Positions 17,924-26,605 of a DNA stretch of 59,994 nt are shown here, piece after piece. Source of the DNA: CAYRHJ01 sp964424105 (GTDB lineage Bacteria > Planctomycetota > Phycisphaerae > UBA1845); the NCBI GenBank assembly GCA_964424105.1, contig CAYRHJ010000017.1, positions 1 to 59,994 of the forward strand, read 5' to 3'. The translations under genes and the position numbers were made by a program. Position 1 is the stretch's first letter. Each line of letters opens with the position of its first letter. Under the pieces are notes generated by a model, which made no database searches, had not been told where the DNA came from, and saw nothing but the letters and a program-made list of their open reading frames with translations.

Positions 17924-17988
17924 CGTTGAAATCCGGAGATCACGAATTGGCCACCGTCCAAACAACTGAAATCAAGAAAGGGGGCGTC

Positions 17989-19554
17989 ATGTCCGGCTCC
18001 ATCGCTCGACCTATTTCGCCCCTGCCCAAATCGAAGATGAATCTGACGCGGCGTGGTTTTCTGCGAACCGGAGCCGTCGGGATCACGGCGCTGGGTGCAG
18101 CCGCCCATTCGGTGTCAGCGAGTGACTTGTCGTTGACGCGCCGCCGTTCGGCGAGCTTGCGACCGCAGATACGGGTTCGCGGCGAGGCCGATCCGACCTT
18201 GCTGGCCCTGGTGAACCGGGTGTCGTTCGGTTACAGCGACGCGCTTTATCAAGAAGCTGAATCGCTGGGTTATGATGCCTTTTTGGAGCAGCAGCTCGAT
18301 CCCGACTCCATCATCGACACCGACTGGGAGAATCGGCTGGCGGGCTTGGCCTATGGCACGCTGACCATGTCGTCCAAGCAGATTTACGACACCTATGTCC
18401 AGATTGACCAAATCCTGCCCCTGGTTGAATTGATAGGCGCAACCACCCACCGCGCCATTTATTCCAGAAAGCAACTATACGAACGCATGGTGGAGTTCTG
18501 GTCGGATCATTTCAACGTCTACATTCTGGACGGCCATTGCCAGTGGCTCAAGACCGCCGACGATCGCGACGTGATTCGCTCGTACGCCATGACCACCGTG
18601 CCGCAGTTGCTCAACGCGTCCGCCCGCAGCGCAGCCATGCTGTACTATCTTGATAACTATGCCAACATCGTGGGTCTTGCCCAGGAGAACTACGCGCGCG
18701 AGCTTCTGGAGCTGCACAGCATGGGCGTGGGCGGCGGCTATACGCAGGCCGACGTCGAGGAAGTCGCCCGGTGTTTGACGGGATGGACCTTCCACGGACC
18801 AGCCAGCCCTGATTATGGCACGTATGTGTACTACGCTCCATACCATGACACGGGCCCAAAGACGGTCCTGGGGACGTCAATCCCTGCTCGCCCAGCCGCG
18901 GACGGCTGGATGGATGGGCAGGACGTTCTGGACATTATTTCCATGCACCCCAGCACGGCGCGATTCATCGCCCACAAGCTGTGCGTCCGGTTTCTCGGTT
19001 ACGATCCACCGGAAGACGTCGTCGAAAGCGTCAAGGAGACCTATCTCTCGACCGGCGGGGACATCAAGTCCATGCTGCGGGTCATCCTGCATCAAAACGT
19101 GCAGACGTACCTGTCGACGCCGAAATTCAAGCGGCCTTTTCATCTGACCGCGTCGCTGTTGCGTGCGACCGATGCCGACATCTTGGAGCCTCGATTCCTG
19201 GAATTCCCACTGCTCCAGATGGGGCAAATTCCGTTCTTTTGGGAGCCGCCCAACGGCTATCCGGATTCGTTGGCGGCTTGGGGCGCTTCCCTGCTGCACA
19301 GGTGGGAATACGGTTCGACGGCATTTTTCTTCACGAACTTCGTCGGAACCGACCTGTCGGCCTTGCTGGCCAATGCGGGCGGCACGGTGGGAAACGAAGG
19401 AGAAGCAATCAATCTGATTCTGACCGGCGGCACCATGACCAGCGAGGAAGTCGCCGAGATTCAACAGTTTTATGACGATTACCGTGGCTCGCCTGTAGTC
19501 AACGCCGACGCGTTTGGATTGGGCGCTTCGATGGCGTCCTACCAGTGGTATTGA
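17989..19554 (+). CDS. DUF1800 family exported protein, paralogue 2
   Basis: 521 residues from ATG 17989, preceded by AAAGGGGG; the frame stays open upstream but overlaps paralogue 1. The signal is Tat-like (LTRRGFLRTGAVGITALGAA). It shares with paralogue 1 AESLGYDAFLEQQLDPDSI, RMVEFWSDHFNV, NYARELLELHSMGV and the same C-terminal ending (SMASYQWY against AMPGFQWY). It is probably co-transcribed with both neighbours. Function is unknown; a role in envelope or secreted-polymer biology is only inferred from DUF1501 linkage. Confidence 0.9.
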   Translation: MSGSIARPISPLPKSKMNLTRRGFLRTGAVGITALGAAAHSVSASDLSLTRRRSASLRPQIRVRGEADPTLLALVNRVSFGYSDALYQEAESLGYDAFLEQQLDPDSIIDTDWENRLAGLAYGTLTMSSKQIYDTYVQIDQILPLVELIGATTHRAIYSRKQLYERMVEFWSDHFNVYILDGHCQWLKTADDRDVIRSYAMTTVPQLLNASARSAAMLYYLDNYANIVGLAQENYARELLELHSMGVGGGYTQADVEEVARCLTGWTFHGPASPDYGTYVYYAPYHDTGPKTVLGTSIPARPAADGWMDGQDVLDIISMHPSTARFIAHKLCVRFLGYDPPEDVVESVKETYLSTGGDIKSMLRVILHQNVQTYLSTPKFKRPFHLTASLLRATDADILEPRFLEFPLLQMGQIPFFWEPPNGYPDSLAAWGASLLHRWEYGSTAFFFTNFVGTDLSALLANAGGTVGNEGEAINLILTGGTMTSEEVAEIQQFYDDYRGSPVVNADAFGLGASMASYQWY

Positions 19555-19619
19555 GTGAATGGGTGGGGATGGCCTCGTTGAATTGAAACGGCAAACGAAA
19601 CAACACGGAGTGGATTCAT

Positions 19620-20921
19620 ATGCCAGAACATGACATCGGATGTATAGGTTGTTCCGAATATCAGGAACTGTCCCGGCGAGGCTTTCTAAGTGCATCCAGA
19701 TCGGCGGCTGCGGCGGTGCTCAGCTCGCCCGCCTGGTTACCGCAGGTCGTGTTGGCCCGGGATTTCGGCTCGCACGACACCATCGTTAACGTCTTCCTTC
19801 GCGGAGGGTGGGACTCGCTTTCGGTCATCATTCCCTATGGCGACCCCAATTACTACAGCCCAACATTGAGGCCCGATCTGACCATCGCTCCGCCCGGCAG
19901 CTCCGGCGGGGCCGTCGCCTTGACGGGCAACAGCTTTTTCGGCCTGGCGCCTGCACTGGCATCACTGGTTGACGCGTATGACGCCGGCGATCTGCTGCTG
20001 ATACCAGCCTCCGGCTCGCCCGACCCGTCGCGCTCCCACTTTGATGCCCAGCAATTCATGGAATACGGAACGCCGCTGCAACCGGCCAGCTTGTTCAGCG
20101 GTTGGCTGGCCAGACACTTGCAAGTCGTGCCTCCGGTGGGCAATGGTTTGTTAAGAGCGGTCGCATTTGCTGATTTGGTTCCCCAATCGTTGACCGGCGC
20201 GCCGGCCACCGTCCCAGTACCGAATCCAGCCGAATACGGTTTCCCCGGCAATCCAGCCACCATCGCTGATCGGCGGGCCATTTTGGAACAGACCTACGCC
20301 TCCGCAGCCAGCCCGCTTCCCAACACGGCCATCAGCACGTTCGGCACCATCGATCTACTGGCCACCATCGACTTCGACAACTACACGCCTTCCAACGGCG
20401 CCGTTTATCCCAATTCGTCTTTCGGGAGAGCGTTGGAATCGGCGGCTGCCCTGATCAAGGCCGAGGTCGGCGTCGAAGCTTGCACGATCGACAAGGGCGG
20501 CTGGGACACACATAACGCGCAGGGCAATATCGGTGGGGCCATGTTTCTTCTGATGCAAGACCTGGCCGACGGTTTGGCTGCGTTCCACCTCGATATGCAG
20601 AGCAAGATGAATGAACTGGTTGTGGTGGTGATGTCGGAATTTGGCCGTCGAGCGGATCAGAACGGCAGCATCGGGACGGATCACGGCCACGGCAACGCCA
20701 TGATGGCCATGGGCGGTCACATCGCCGGCGGTCAGGTCATCGGTGATTGGACCGGCGGCGAACTGCTCCACCCGGACAACCTTTTCCAAGGCGACAGTTT
20801 GGACATCACGACGGATTATCGCGACGTTCTAAGCGAAATCCTTAGCAATCGACTGGGCAACAACAACTTGGATCAGGTGTTCCCGAACTACACGCCGTCT
20901 TTCAAGGGGGTCACCGTCTAG
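19620..20921 (+). CDS. DUF1501 family exported protein
   Basis: 433 residues starting at ATG 19620, with GGAG 8-9 nt upstream. The N-terminus carries a short Cys motif (GCIGC) and a Tat-like SRRGFLSASRSAAAAVLSS. FLRGGWDSLSV, SHFDAQQFMEYG, GGWDTHNAQGN and VMSEFGRR..GTDHGHGNA are characteristic of DUF1501, an alkaline-phosphatase-superfamily-like group with possible metal ligands in the TDHG segment. It follows the two DUF1800 genes, the usual arrangement in Planctomycetes and related phyla. The molecular function is not established. Confidence 0.92.
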   Translation: MPEHDIGCIGCSEYQELSRRGFLSASRSAAAAVLSSPAWLPQVVLARDFGSHDTIVNVFLRGGWDSLSVIIPYGDPNYYSPTLRPDLTIAPPGSSGGAVALTGNSFFGLAPALASLVDAYDAGDLLLIPASGSPDPSRSHFDAQQFMEYGTPLQPASLFSGWLARHLQVVPPVGNGLLRAVAFADLVPQSLTGAPATVPVPNPAEYGFPGNPATIADRRAILEQTYASAASPLPNTAISTFGTIDLLATIDFDNYTPSNGAVYPNSSFGRALESAAALIKAEVGVEACTIDKGGWDTHNAQGNIGGAMFLLMQDLADGLAAFHLDMQSKMNELVVVVMSEFGRRADQNGSIGTDHGHGNAMMAMGGHIAGGQVIGDWTGGELLHPDNLFQGDSLDITTDYRDVLSEILSNRLGNNNLDQVFPNYTPSFKGVTV

Positions 20922-20958
20922 GAAGCCGGAAACGGCGGCGAATCGCGGAGGGTGCTGA

Positions 20959-22323
20959 ATGAGAAGCAATTTGACCTATGCCATAACGGCGATCCTGTTG
21001 ACCTCGATCGCCCTGGCCCGTCCACCACGTCAAGCACCCGGTCCCGTTCATGCCGATTGGCAACGCGGCGAAGACGGCACGGCTATCACTGGATTTTCCG
21101 GACCGACCCGGCAGATTACAGCCTCGTCCAACGCCCAACGTGGCGGGCTGGACGTCGCCATCATCGCGTCGGCCTCCGCAAACGTCACCGATCCTTTTTT
21201 CACCGATCCCCAATCGAAGCTTTTCGCGAGCGGTTTTTTCAGCTCGGTGTCGATCATCCACGCCGGCCAAATGACCCCCGCGCTGCTCGATTTGCAGGCG
21301 TTCGATGCCGTTCTCATCTGGAGCAATTTCGACTTCGCCGATGCGGACGCGCTGGGTGAAAACCTGGCTGACTACGTCAACGGCGGTGGGGGAGTGGTGG
21401 TGGCTGTCTTCGCCAATTCGACTTCCAGCAACGATCGCATTCTGGGCGGTCGCTGGCAGACCCACGATTACGCCGTGATTCCCACGCTGGGTGGAACGCA
21501 GACCGGCTCCGCGACATTGGGCGTTGTGCACAACCCCGTTCATCCGATCATGCTCGGCATCGGAACGTTCTCGGGCGGATCGAGCAGCTTTCGTCCGACC
21601 GCGACGGCCATCACCATTGCAGCCACGGAAGTGCTCGCAGATTGGTCCGACGGCAAAACGCTGATTGCCGTTCGCGAAGATACCGTCGGCGCCAGGGTGG
21701 ACCTGGGCCTGTATCCCGTCTCCGACGCCGTCCTTCCCAGCTATTGGGATGACGCCACGGACGGAGACTTGCTTCTGGCCAACGCGCTCAAGTACGCCGC
21801 CGAACGCGTTCCGCTCTCGCCTGGTGATTCCGACGGCGACGGGGACGTGGACAACGACGATTCCATCGCCTTTCAATCCTGTTACACTGGTCCCGACGCA
21901 GGACCCGTCACCGCAGGATGCGCCGTCTTCGATTTTGACGCCGACATGGACGTAGACTGCTGCGATTGGCAATCTTTTGAGACCGCGTGGACCGAAATCG
22001 GCCCGCCGCCCGTCTTCGCAACGTGCAGCCTGACTTGTCTGACCGCTATCGACTGTGATGATACCGACGCATGCACTTTCGATACATGCGTCGCGTGTCT
22101 GTGTGAATATGTTCCCGAGATTTACGCGGATATCGATCACAACGGGACCGTCAATCTCTTGGACCTTTTTTGCGTGCTGAACGGGTTCAATGACTTATTC
22201 GTTGATTGCACATTCGAGGACGTTGACTTGAACCCTTGTGGGGGCAACGAGACGATCAATCTTCTTGACTTGTTCGCGGTGCTCAAGGCCTTTTCGGACG
22301 ATTTCGAGTGTCCGCATTGCTGA
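20959..22323 (+). CDS. Secreted protein with GATase1-like N-terminal domain and two dockerin-like modules
   Basis: 454 residues with a Sec signal (residues 1-20, cleavage near ALA-R). Residues ~65-265 form an alpha/beta fold reminiscent of class-I glutamine-amidotransferase-like or ThuA-like domains (FDAVLIWSNFDFAD, LADYVNGGGGVVVAVF), but no catalytic triad is obvious. An Asp-rich module follows (GDSDGDGDVDNDDS), resembling the fragment at the window start. Then come a Cys-rich linker (CDDTDACTFDTC) and the common two-loop tail (DIDHNGTVNLLDLF, CGGNETINLLDLF). It may be co-transcribed with the DUF1501 gene 37 bp upstream and with the next gene. Confidence 0.7.
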   Translation: MRSNLTYAITAILLTSIALARPPRQAPGPVHADWQRGEDGTAITGFSGPTRQITASSNAQRGGLDVAIIASASANVTDPFFTDPQSKLFASGFFSSVSIIHAGQMTPALLDLQAFDAVLIWSNFDFADADALGENLADYVNGGGGVVVAVFANSTSSNDRILGGRWQTHDYAVIPTLGGTQTGSATLGVVHNPVHPIMLGIGTFSGGSSSFRPTATAITIAATEVLADWSDGKTLIAVREDTVGARVDLGLYPVSDAVLPSYWDDATDGDLLLANALKYAAERVPLSPGDSDGDGDVDNDDSIAFQSCYTGPDAGPVTAGCAVFDFDADMDVDCCDWQSFETAWTEIGPPPVFATCSLTCLTAIDCDDTDACTFDTCVACLCEYVPEIYADIDHNGTVNLLDLFCVLNGFNDLFVDCTFEDVDLNPCGGNETINLLDLFAVLKAFSDDFECPHC

Positions 22324-22328
22324 TTACC

Positions 22329-23381
22329 ATGCCGAAAGTGAACCGAAATTTTCTACGCCGGTCGGCGTCGGACGTGTCTTCTTGCCGCTTGCAACCGTGC
22401 AAGTGGATCCCGTTTCCGTCGCTACTGCTCGTCCTTATGGCAGGTCTGTATTGCCCGGTCGATGCCGCACAAGTCGTCTTGCAGCCCATCAAGGACACCA
22501 CGCTGTACGAAGACCCCGCCGGGACGCTCAGCAACGGCAGCGGAGACCATCTCTTCGCGGGCAGGGTGGCTTCCACCGGCGACTTCCGCAACCGGCGAGC
22601 GCTGCTCGCTTTCGATATCGCCGCGAACGTTCCCGCGGGTGCGACCATCGTCAGCGTGACTCTGAATATGCGCGTCAGCCGAACGCCCACGTCGAACAGT
22701 CATCCCATCGCGCTACACCGTGTGAATGCGGATTGGGGTGAAAGCACCTCCCACGCCGGCGGCCAGGAAGGCGGAGGCATCGCCGCCGCCGCGGGTGACG
22801 CGACTTGGCGATATCGGTTCTTCAGTACCGACCTGTGGACAACGTTGGGGGGGGACTTTCAGCCGATCGCCAGCGTCAGCACCAGCGTCGGCCCCATTGG
22901 CGACTACACCTGGAATTCAACGCCACAGCTCGTCGCGGACGTGCAGGCCTGGCTCGACTCCCCAGCCACCAATTTCGGTTGGATCATGATCGGAAATGAA
23001 ACCGTTCCCGTAACCGCGAAACGGTTCAACGGCAAGGATTTCGTGGGCGACCCGCTGTTGCGTCCGCAACTGACCGTCGTCTACGCTGATTGCGACGATG
23101 ACGCGGAATGCGCCGACCTGGACGATTGCACGCTGGATCGCTGCGTGGACTTCACCTGCTCCAACATCCCGCTCATCTACGGCGACGTGGACATGAACGG
23201 AACCATCAGTCTTTTTGATTTGTTCTGCGTTTTGGATGCACTCGCCGACGAATTTACCGATTGCACGTTTGAAGCCGTGGACATTGAGCCTTGCGGCGGA
23301 AATGGGACGATCAACCTGCTCGATCTATTCGCCGTCTTGAACGCCTTCAGCGATATCTTCGCCTGCGAAGTTTGCCCGTAG
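22329..23381 (+). CDS. DNRLRE (CBM96-like) domain secreted protein with dockerin-like tail
   Basis: About 350 residues. The start is uncertain: ATG 22329, 5 bp after the upstream stop, or GTG 22308 overlapping it. The N-terminus has a hydrophobic signal (PFPSLLLVLMAGLYCPVDA). Residues ~45-245 read as a DNRLRE beta-sandwich: DTTLYEDPAGTLSNG, RRALLAFDIAANVPAGATI and a repeated beta pattern ending in LRPQLTVVY. In characterised members this fold binds polysaccharide. The C-terminus carries CADLDDCTLDRC and the two loops DVDMNGTISLFDLF and CGGNGTINLLDLF, nearly the same as the upstream gene. A carbohydrate-binding surface role is inferred. Confidence 0.75.
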   Translation: MPKVNRNFLRRSASDVSSCRLQPCKWIPFPSLLLVLMAGLYCPVDAAQVVLQPIKDTTLYEDPAGTLSNGSGDHLFAGRVASTGDFRNRRALLAFDIAANVPAGATIVSVTLNMRVSRTPTSNSHPIALHRVNADWGESTSHAGGQEGGGIAAAAGDATWRYRFFSTDLWTTLGGDFQPIASVSTSVGPIGDYTWNSTPQLVADVQAWLDSPATNFGWIMIGNETVPVTAKRFNGKDFVGDPLLRPQLTVVYADCDDDAECADLDDCTLDRCVDFTCSNIPLIYGDVDMNGTISLFDLFCVLDALADEFTDCTFEAVDIEPCGGNGTINLLDLFAVLNAFSDIFACEVCP

Positions 23382-23424
23382 AATCGCCCGTTCTCCGCCC
23401 ATACCTGAATCCCCATCGACGACT

Positions 23425-24054
23425 TCAAAGCGCGTCCGCAGCCCGTAGCAGCTCCCCAACGCCGTGCGGAAATCGACCCAGTTCGTCCAACAACGACGAA
23501 TGCGTCATGCCCGCAGGCGGGGGCACCTGGCGCTGGGGCCAGAATTCCGCCAGCCACCCACTCAAATCCGTCACCGACATAATCTTCGCGATTCGATCGT
23601 CCGGCGGATTGGAATGCGGCTCCGCGTCCGCCGCTGGATGCCCCATCCGTCGCGCAGCCATGGGTGGGGCCGCGATGATCGCCGAATGTCTACAAAACCG
23701 CCGAATCGATGATCGCAAAACGGCGGGTTGGATCGTGCCGCCATATCGCGGCAGCGGTGCGGACGAACGAATGAAACGCCGATCTTCGTATCGAAATATC
23801 CGCAAGCCTTGTTCGCAAAAAATGGTTTGCGTCGCCGACTCCGGCGTCAAGTGTTCTTCAATGCCCACCAACGGTGGCCTCAGTCCGCTGGGGTCCGTCA
23901 TCTCCCACCAGGCGATCGAGTTGGAAACCGCCGGCGAGCCTAATCGCATCTCCGCCCTCGGCACGCATCCGCCGCCCAGAATGGCCAGCATCAAAACCAG
24001 CACGCCCAGCACGTCAGCCACCCGACGGCGAGGCGCCGGTGCCCCATCCATCGC
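23425..24054 (-). CDS. Putative lipoprotein, gene invaded by palindromic repeats
   Basis: A 209-residue frame if started at ATG 24054: MDGAPAPRRR, then a hydrophobic stretch ending in the lipobox LGGGC. The rest is unrecognised. Two class C repeat copies touch it. One (24042-24070) supplies the first codons, and another (23641-23669) encodes an internal APPMAARRMGHPA stretch. The frame also stays open upstream to 24219 through another copy. The gene may be a real lipoprotein enlarged by repeats, or a decaying one. There is no family assignment. Confidence 0.4.
   Translation of the reverse strand, partial: AMDGAPAPRRRVADVLGVLVLMLAILGGGCVPRAEMRLGSPAVSNSIAWWEMTDPSGLRPPLVGIEEHLTPESATQTIFCEQGLRIFRYEDRRFIRSSAPLPRYGGTIQPAVLRSSIRRFCRHSAIIAAPPMAARRMGHPAADAEPHSNPPDDRIAKIMSVTDLSGWLAEFWPQRQVPPPAGMTHSSLLDELGRFPHGVGELLRAADAL
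23641..23669 (+). repeat. Class C palindromic repeat inside a coding region
   Basis: CCCCATCCGTCGCGCAGCC-ATGGGTGGGG matches the copies at 24042, 24111 and 24421 except for one base, and lies inside the frame of the putative lipoprotein. Confidence 0.7.
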
Positions 24055-24459
24055 GCAGCCATGGGTGGGGTCTCGATGAATCACCATCGCTTGCGCTGTT
24101 AGCGCGGGTGCCCCATCCATCGCGCAGCCATGGGTGGGGTCTTGATGATCGGCGTTCGCGGTCCTGATGATGGGCGTTCGGAAAATTTCAAACACGCAAG
24201 CCAACTCCGGGTTCACCATCGCTACTGCGCCACGCGGCTAATCATCGGCTCCACGTCCGCCCGCCGTCATTCCGGCGAACGCCGGAATCCAGAAATGCAG
24301 ACGCGTTCGCACGCGGGAGGGTAACGGAACGTCCATGGGCATCCAAGACCAGCCACGCCCCTCCGACTGCATGCGTTTGACCGCCATGATCACCGTCGCT
24401 TGCGCTGTTTGCGCCGGGTGCCCCATCCATCGCGCAGCGATGGGTGGGGTCTCGATGAA
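24042..24459 (+). repeat. Array of class C palindromes carrying copies of the ffh 3' end
   Basis: Class C hairpins (CCCCATCCATCGCGCAGCC...GGGTGGGG) lie at 24042-24070, 24111-24139 and 24421-24449; the first two are spaced 69 bp. Between or before them are copies of CACCGTCGCTTGCGCTGTTT (24078-24105 diverged, 24389-24416 near exact). That sequence is also the last eight codons of ffh on the opposite strand (24463-24488). A class D palindrome, GTCATTCCGGC-GAAC-GCCGGAATCC, lies at 24266-24290. I see no gene in 24220-24459. Confidence 0.75.
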
Positions 24460-25899
24460 TTACCGTCGCTTGCGCTGTTTGCGCCGATCTTTTTTGGAAA
24501 CAATCCGCCGCGTCGCACTGGTACCTTTCTTGAATTTAGGCATGAAACCGCCCATGGCCCCCGCCTGGGCCAATTGCGTCCCGAACTTCATCCGCTGCAG
24601 GAAATTCATACTGGACATCAGTCGCATCGCGTCACGCATCTGACCGAACTGTTTGACCAGTCCGCTGACGTCCTGCGGATCCGTCCCGCTGCCCCGCGCG
24701 ATGCGACGTCGGCGCGACGCGTCTACGATGGCTGGGTTCGCTCGTTCCTTCGGCGTCATGGACATGACGATCGCTTCCAAACTGACCAATTCGCCGTCAC
24801 CGTCGCCCAGGTCCATGTCGCCGGAAAGCTCGCCCATCCCAGGGATCTTCTTGATGATGTCCTTGATCGATCCCATTTTGCGCATCTTGCGAAGCTGCAA
24901 AACAAAATCGTCCAGGCTGAATGCCCCCGACGCCATCCGCTTTTCTAAACGGGCAGCTTCCGCCTCGTCGAATTGCTCTTGGGCCTGTTCCACCAGCGAC
25001 AAAACGTCGCCCATCCCAAGAATGCGCCCCGCGATGCGCTCCGGGTGAAACGGCTCGATGGCCTCCAGCTTTTCACCCACGCCCACGAACTTGATCGGCT
25101 TGCCCGTCACTCGCTTGGCGCTCAACGCCGCCCCGCCGCGGGTATCGCTGTCGAACTTCGTCAGGATCAACCCGTCGATTTCCAATCGCTCGTTGAAAGC
25201 CTTGGCCGTCGCGACCGCGTCCTGCCCGGTCATCGCGTCAAGGACCAGGTATATCTGATGTGGACTGGTGACCGACGCGATCTTGGCGATCTCGTCCATC
25301 AACCCCTCATCGATGGCCAATCGCCCCGCGGTGTCCAATATCACCACGTCACGATCCGTCGAGCGGGCATGGTCGATCCCGCGACGACACACCTTCACCG
25401 CGTTGTCGTGGCCACGCTCCGTGTAGACCGGCACGTTGATCTGCGCTCCCAGCACTTCCAATTGATCGATGGCTGCGGGACGTTTCAGGTCAGCCGCCAC
25501 CAGCAATGGCCGCTTCCCCTTTTTTTCCACCATCCGCGCCAGTTTGCCGCACGTTGTGGTTTTCCCCGATCCCTGAAGCCCCGCCATCAGAACAACCGTC
25601 GGACCCGGCGAAGCAAATGGGATCCGCGGATCAACCGGACCCATCAGTTGAATCAGCTCGTCATGGACGATCTTGATCATCAACTGTTCCGGCTTCAGCG
25701 TCTTGATCACCTCCGCGCCGATGGCCTTTTCCTGAACGGTTTGACAGAAGTCACGAGCCACGTCGACGTGAACGTCTGCCTCCAATAGCGCAGTTCGCAC
25801 CGCACGCATGGCCTCAGCCACGTTTTCTTCCGTGATCCGTCCTCGGCCACGCAAGCTGCCGAACACGTCACCCAGTCGTTTTGTCAGAGTTTCAAACAC
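24460..25899 (-). CDS. ffh: Signal recognition particle GTPase
   Basis: Binds 4.5S/SRP RNA and nascent signal sequences and delivers ribosomes to FtsY. The 479 residues are the N domain (1-95), the G domain with P-loop GLQGSGKTTT at 107-116, DLKRPAAIDQL, DTAGRL and LTKFDSDTRGG, and the methionine-rich M domain (from ~325, LRKMRKMGSIKDIIKKIPG, SGTDPQDVSGLVKQF) with a basic end. The start is GTG 25899, with GAGGA 8 nt upstream. A class C repeat abuts the stop codon, and the 3' end of the gene is duplicated in the neighbouring array. Confidence 0.97.
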   Translation of the reverse strand: MFETLTKRLGDVFGSLRGRGRITEENVAEAMRAVRTALLEADVHVDVARDFCQTVQEKAIGAEVIKTLKPEQLMIKIVHDELIQLMGPVDPRIPFASPGPTVVLMAGLQGSGKTTTCGKLARMVEKKGKRPLLVAADLKRPAAIDQLEVLGAQINVPVYTERGHDNAVKVCRRGIDHARSTDRDVVILDTAGRLAIDEGLMDEIAKIASVTSPHQIYLVLDAMTGQDAVATAKAFNERLEIDGLILTKFDSDTRGGAALSAKRVTGKPIKFVGVGEKLEAIEPFHPERIAGRILGMGDVLSLVEQAQEQFDEAEAARLEKRMASGAFSLDDFVLQLRKMRKMGSIKDIIKKIPGMGELSGDMDLGDGDGELVSLEAIVMSMTPKERANPAIVDASRRRRIARGSGTDPQDVSGLVKQFGQMRDAMRLMSSMNFLQRMKFGTQLAQAGAMGGFMPKFKKGTSATRRIVSKKDRRKQRKRR

Positions 25900-25952
25900 T
25901 GCCGTTCCTCATTGAACACGTTGACACAGAATTCAGTATTTCTCCGAAACGC

Positions 25953-25969
25953 ATCCTATAATATAGGAT
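25953..25969. promoter_or_regulatory. Perfect AT-rich palindrome upstream of ffh
   Basis: ATCCTATA-A-TATAGGAT, 8-bp arms with a single central base, in the 222-bp divergent gap between ffh and hicB. It contains TATAAT/TATATT on the two strands, so it could be an operator over a -10 box. A second GCATCCTA half-site lies at 25981-25988. No -35 box fits well. Confidence 0.45.
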
Positions 25970-26109
25970 TTCACGCCGATTGCATCCTACCCCCGCCACC
26001 CCCGGCAAGCGTCCGACGATCGTTTCAATACCAGGACAGTCGCCCTGATTTTTTCAGAACGGCCCTGGGTTTGAACTGTACTTGAATGGGCAATAGCCGT
26101 TCCGCGTGT

Positions 26110-26115
26110 TATAAT
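26110..26115 (+). promoter_or_regulatory. Predicted -10 box of hicBA
   Basis: A perfect TATAAT ends 6 nt before the HicB ATG at 26122, implying a transcript that starts at or beside the start codon. A -35 box is weak (TGGGCA at 26087-26092, 17-nt spacer). Confidence 0.45.
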
Positions 26116-26121
26116 GTCGAT

Positions 26122-26334
26122 ATGAGCCAGAAGTTCACCGCAATCGTGCAGCAAGATGGGCCCCTCTGGATCGGCTGGGTCGTCGAGGTTTCCGGTGTCA
26201 ACGGCCAGGGCCGGACGCGTGAGGAACTTCTTGACAGTCTTCGATCCGCACTCCGAGAAGCCTTGGAAATGAACCGCAACGACGCTCTTGCGGCTGCTCA
26301 ACCACCCTTTGACCAAGAGGTCATCGAGGTTTGA
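26122..26334 (+). CDS. hicB: HicB-like antitoxin
   Basis: 70 residues from ATG 26122 (KFTAIVQQDGPLWIGWVVEV, GVNGQGRTREELLDSLRSAL). This is the degraded RNase-H-like fold of short HicB antitoxins, which neutralise HicA and often repress their own promoter. It lacks the C-terminal DNA-binding extension of long HicB forms. The gene precedes hicA, with TGA/TTG overlapping by 4 bp. The frame is open 36 bp further upstream, but that part has no homology and overlaps the -10 box. Confidence 0.85.
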   Translation: MSQKFTAIVQQDGPLWIGWVVEVSGVNGQGRTREELLDSLRSALREALEMNRNDALAAAQPPFDQEVIEV

Positions 26335-26516
26335 AGCGGCGGGACCTGATCGCGCACCTCCAGGGCCATGGGTGCGTTCTGATTCGCGAAGGGGCCAAGC
26401 ACTCGTGGTGGGGCAATCCTGCCAACGGCCGGCGCACGGCCGTTCCACGGCACAACGAGTTCAGCGACATCCTGGCGCGCAAGATCTGTCGTGACCTAGA
26501 CATCCCGAACCTATGA
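26331..26516 (+). CDS. hicA: HicA-like mRNA interferase toxin
   Basis: 61 residues with a double-stranded-RNA-binding-like fold. The pattern MKRRDLIAHLQGHGCVLIRE, then GAKHSWWGNP with catalytic His24, and RHNEFSDILARKICRDLDI are typical HicA segments (G-x-x-H, then a basic region and a C-terminal helix). The start is TTG 26331, overlapping the hicB stop, so its translation should depend on hicB. It would cleave mRNA during stress when HicB is lost. Confidence 0.88.
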   Translation: MKRRDLIAHLQGHGCVLIREGAKHSWWGNPANGRRTAVPRHNEFSDILARKICRDLDIPNL

Positions 26517-26605
26517 TCAGGGGCGGGAGGTTTACGGGGCATGGGCATGCCAGGAAGTGCTCGACGTACCTGACGACCATTCCCCGCACCAACGATCATG
26601 TTCGA

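Noticed and set aside
17605..17988. N-terminal extension of the second DUF1800 gene
   Set aside because: It overlaps the end of paralogue 1 in another frame and lacks homology; the Tat signal begins only after ATG 17989.
20911..22140. Long reverse-strand open frame of 409 codons
   Set aside because: It lies antisense to the dockerin-tailed gene at 20959-22323, has no signal, domain or ribosome-binding site, and long antisense frames are common in GC-rich DNA.
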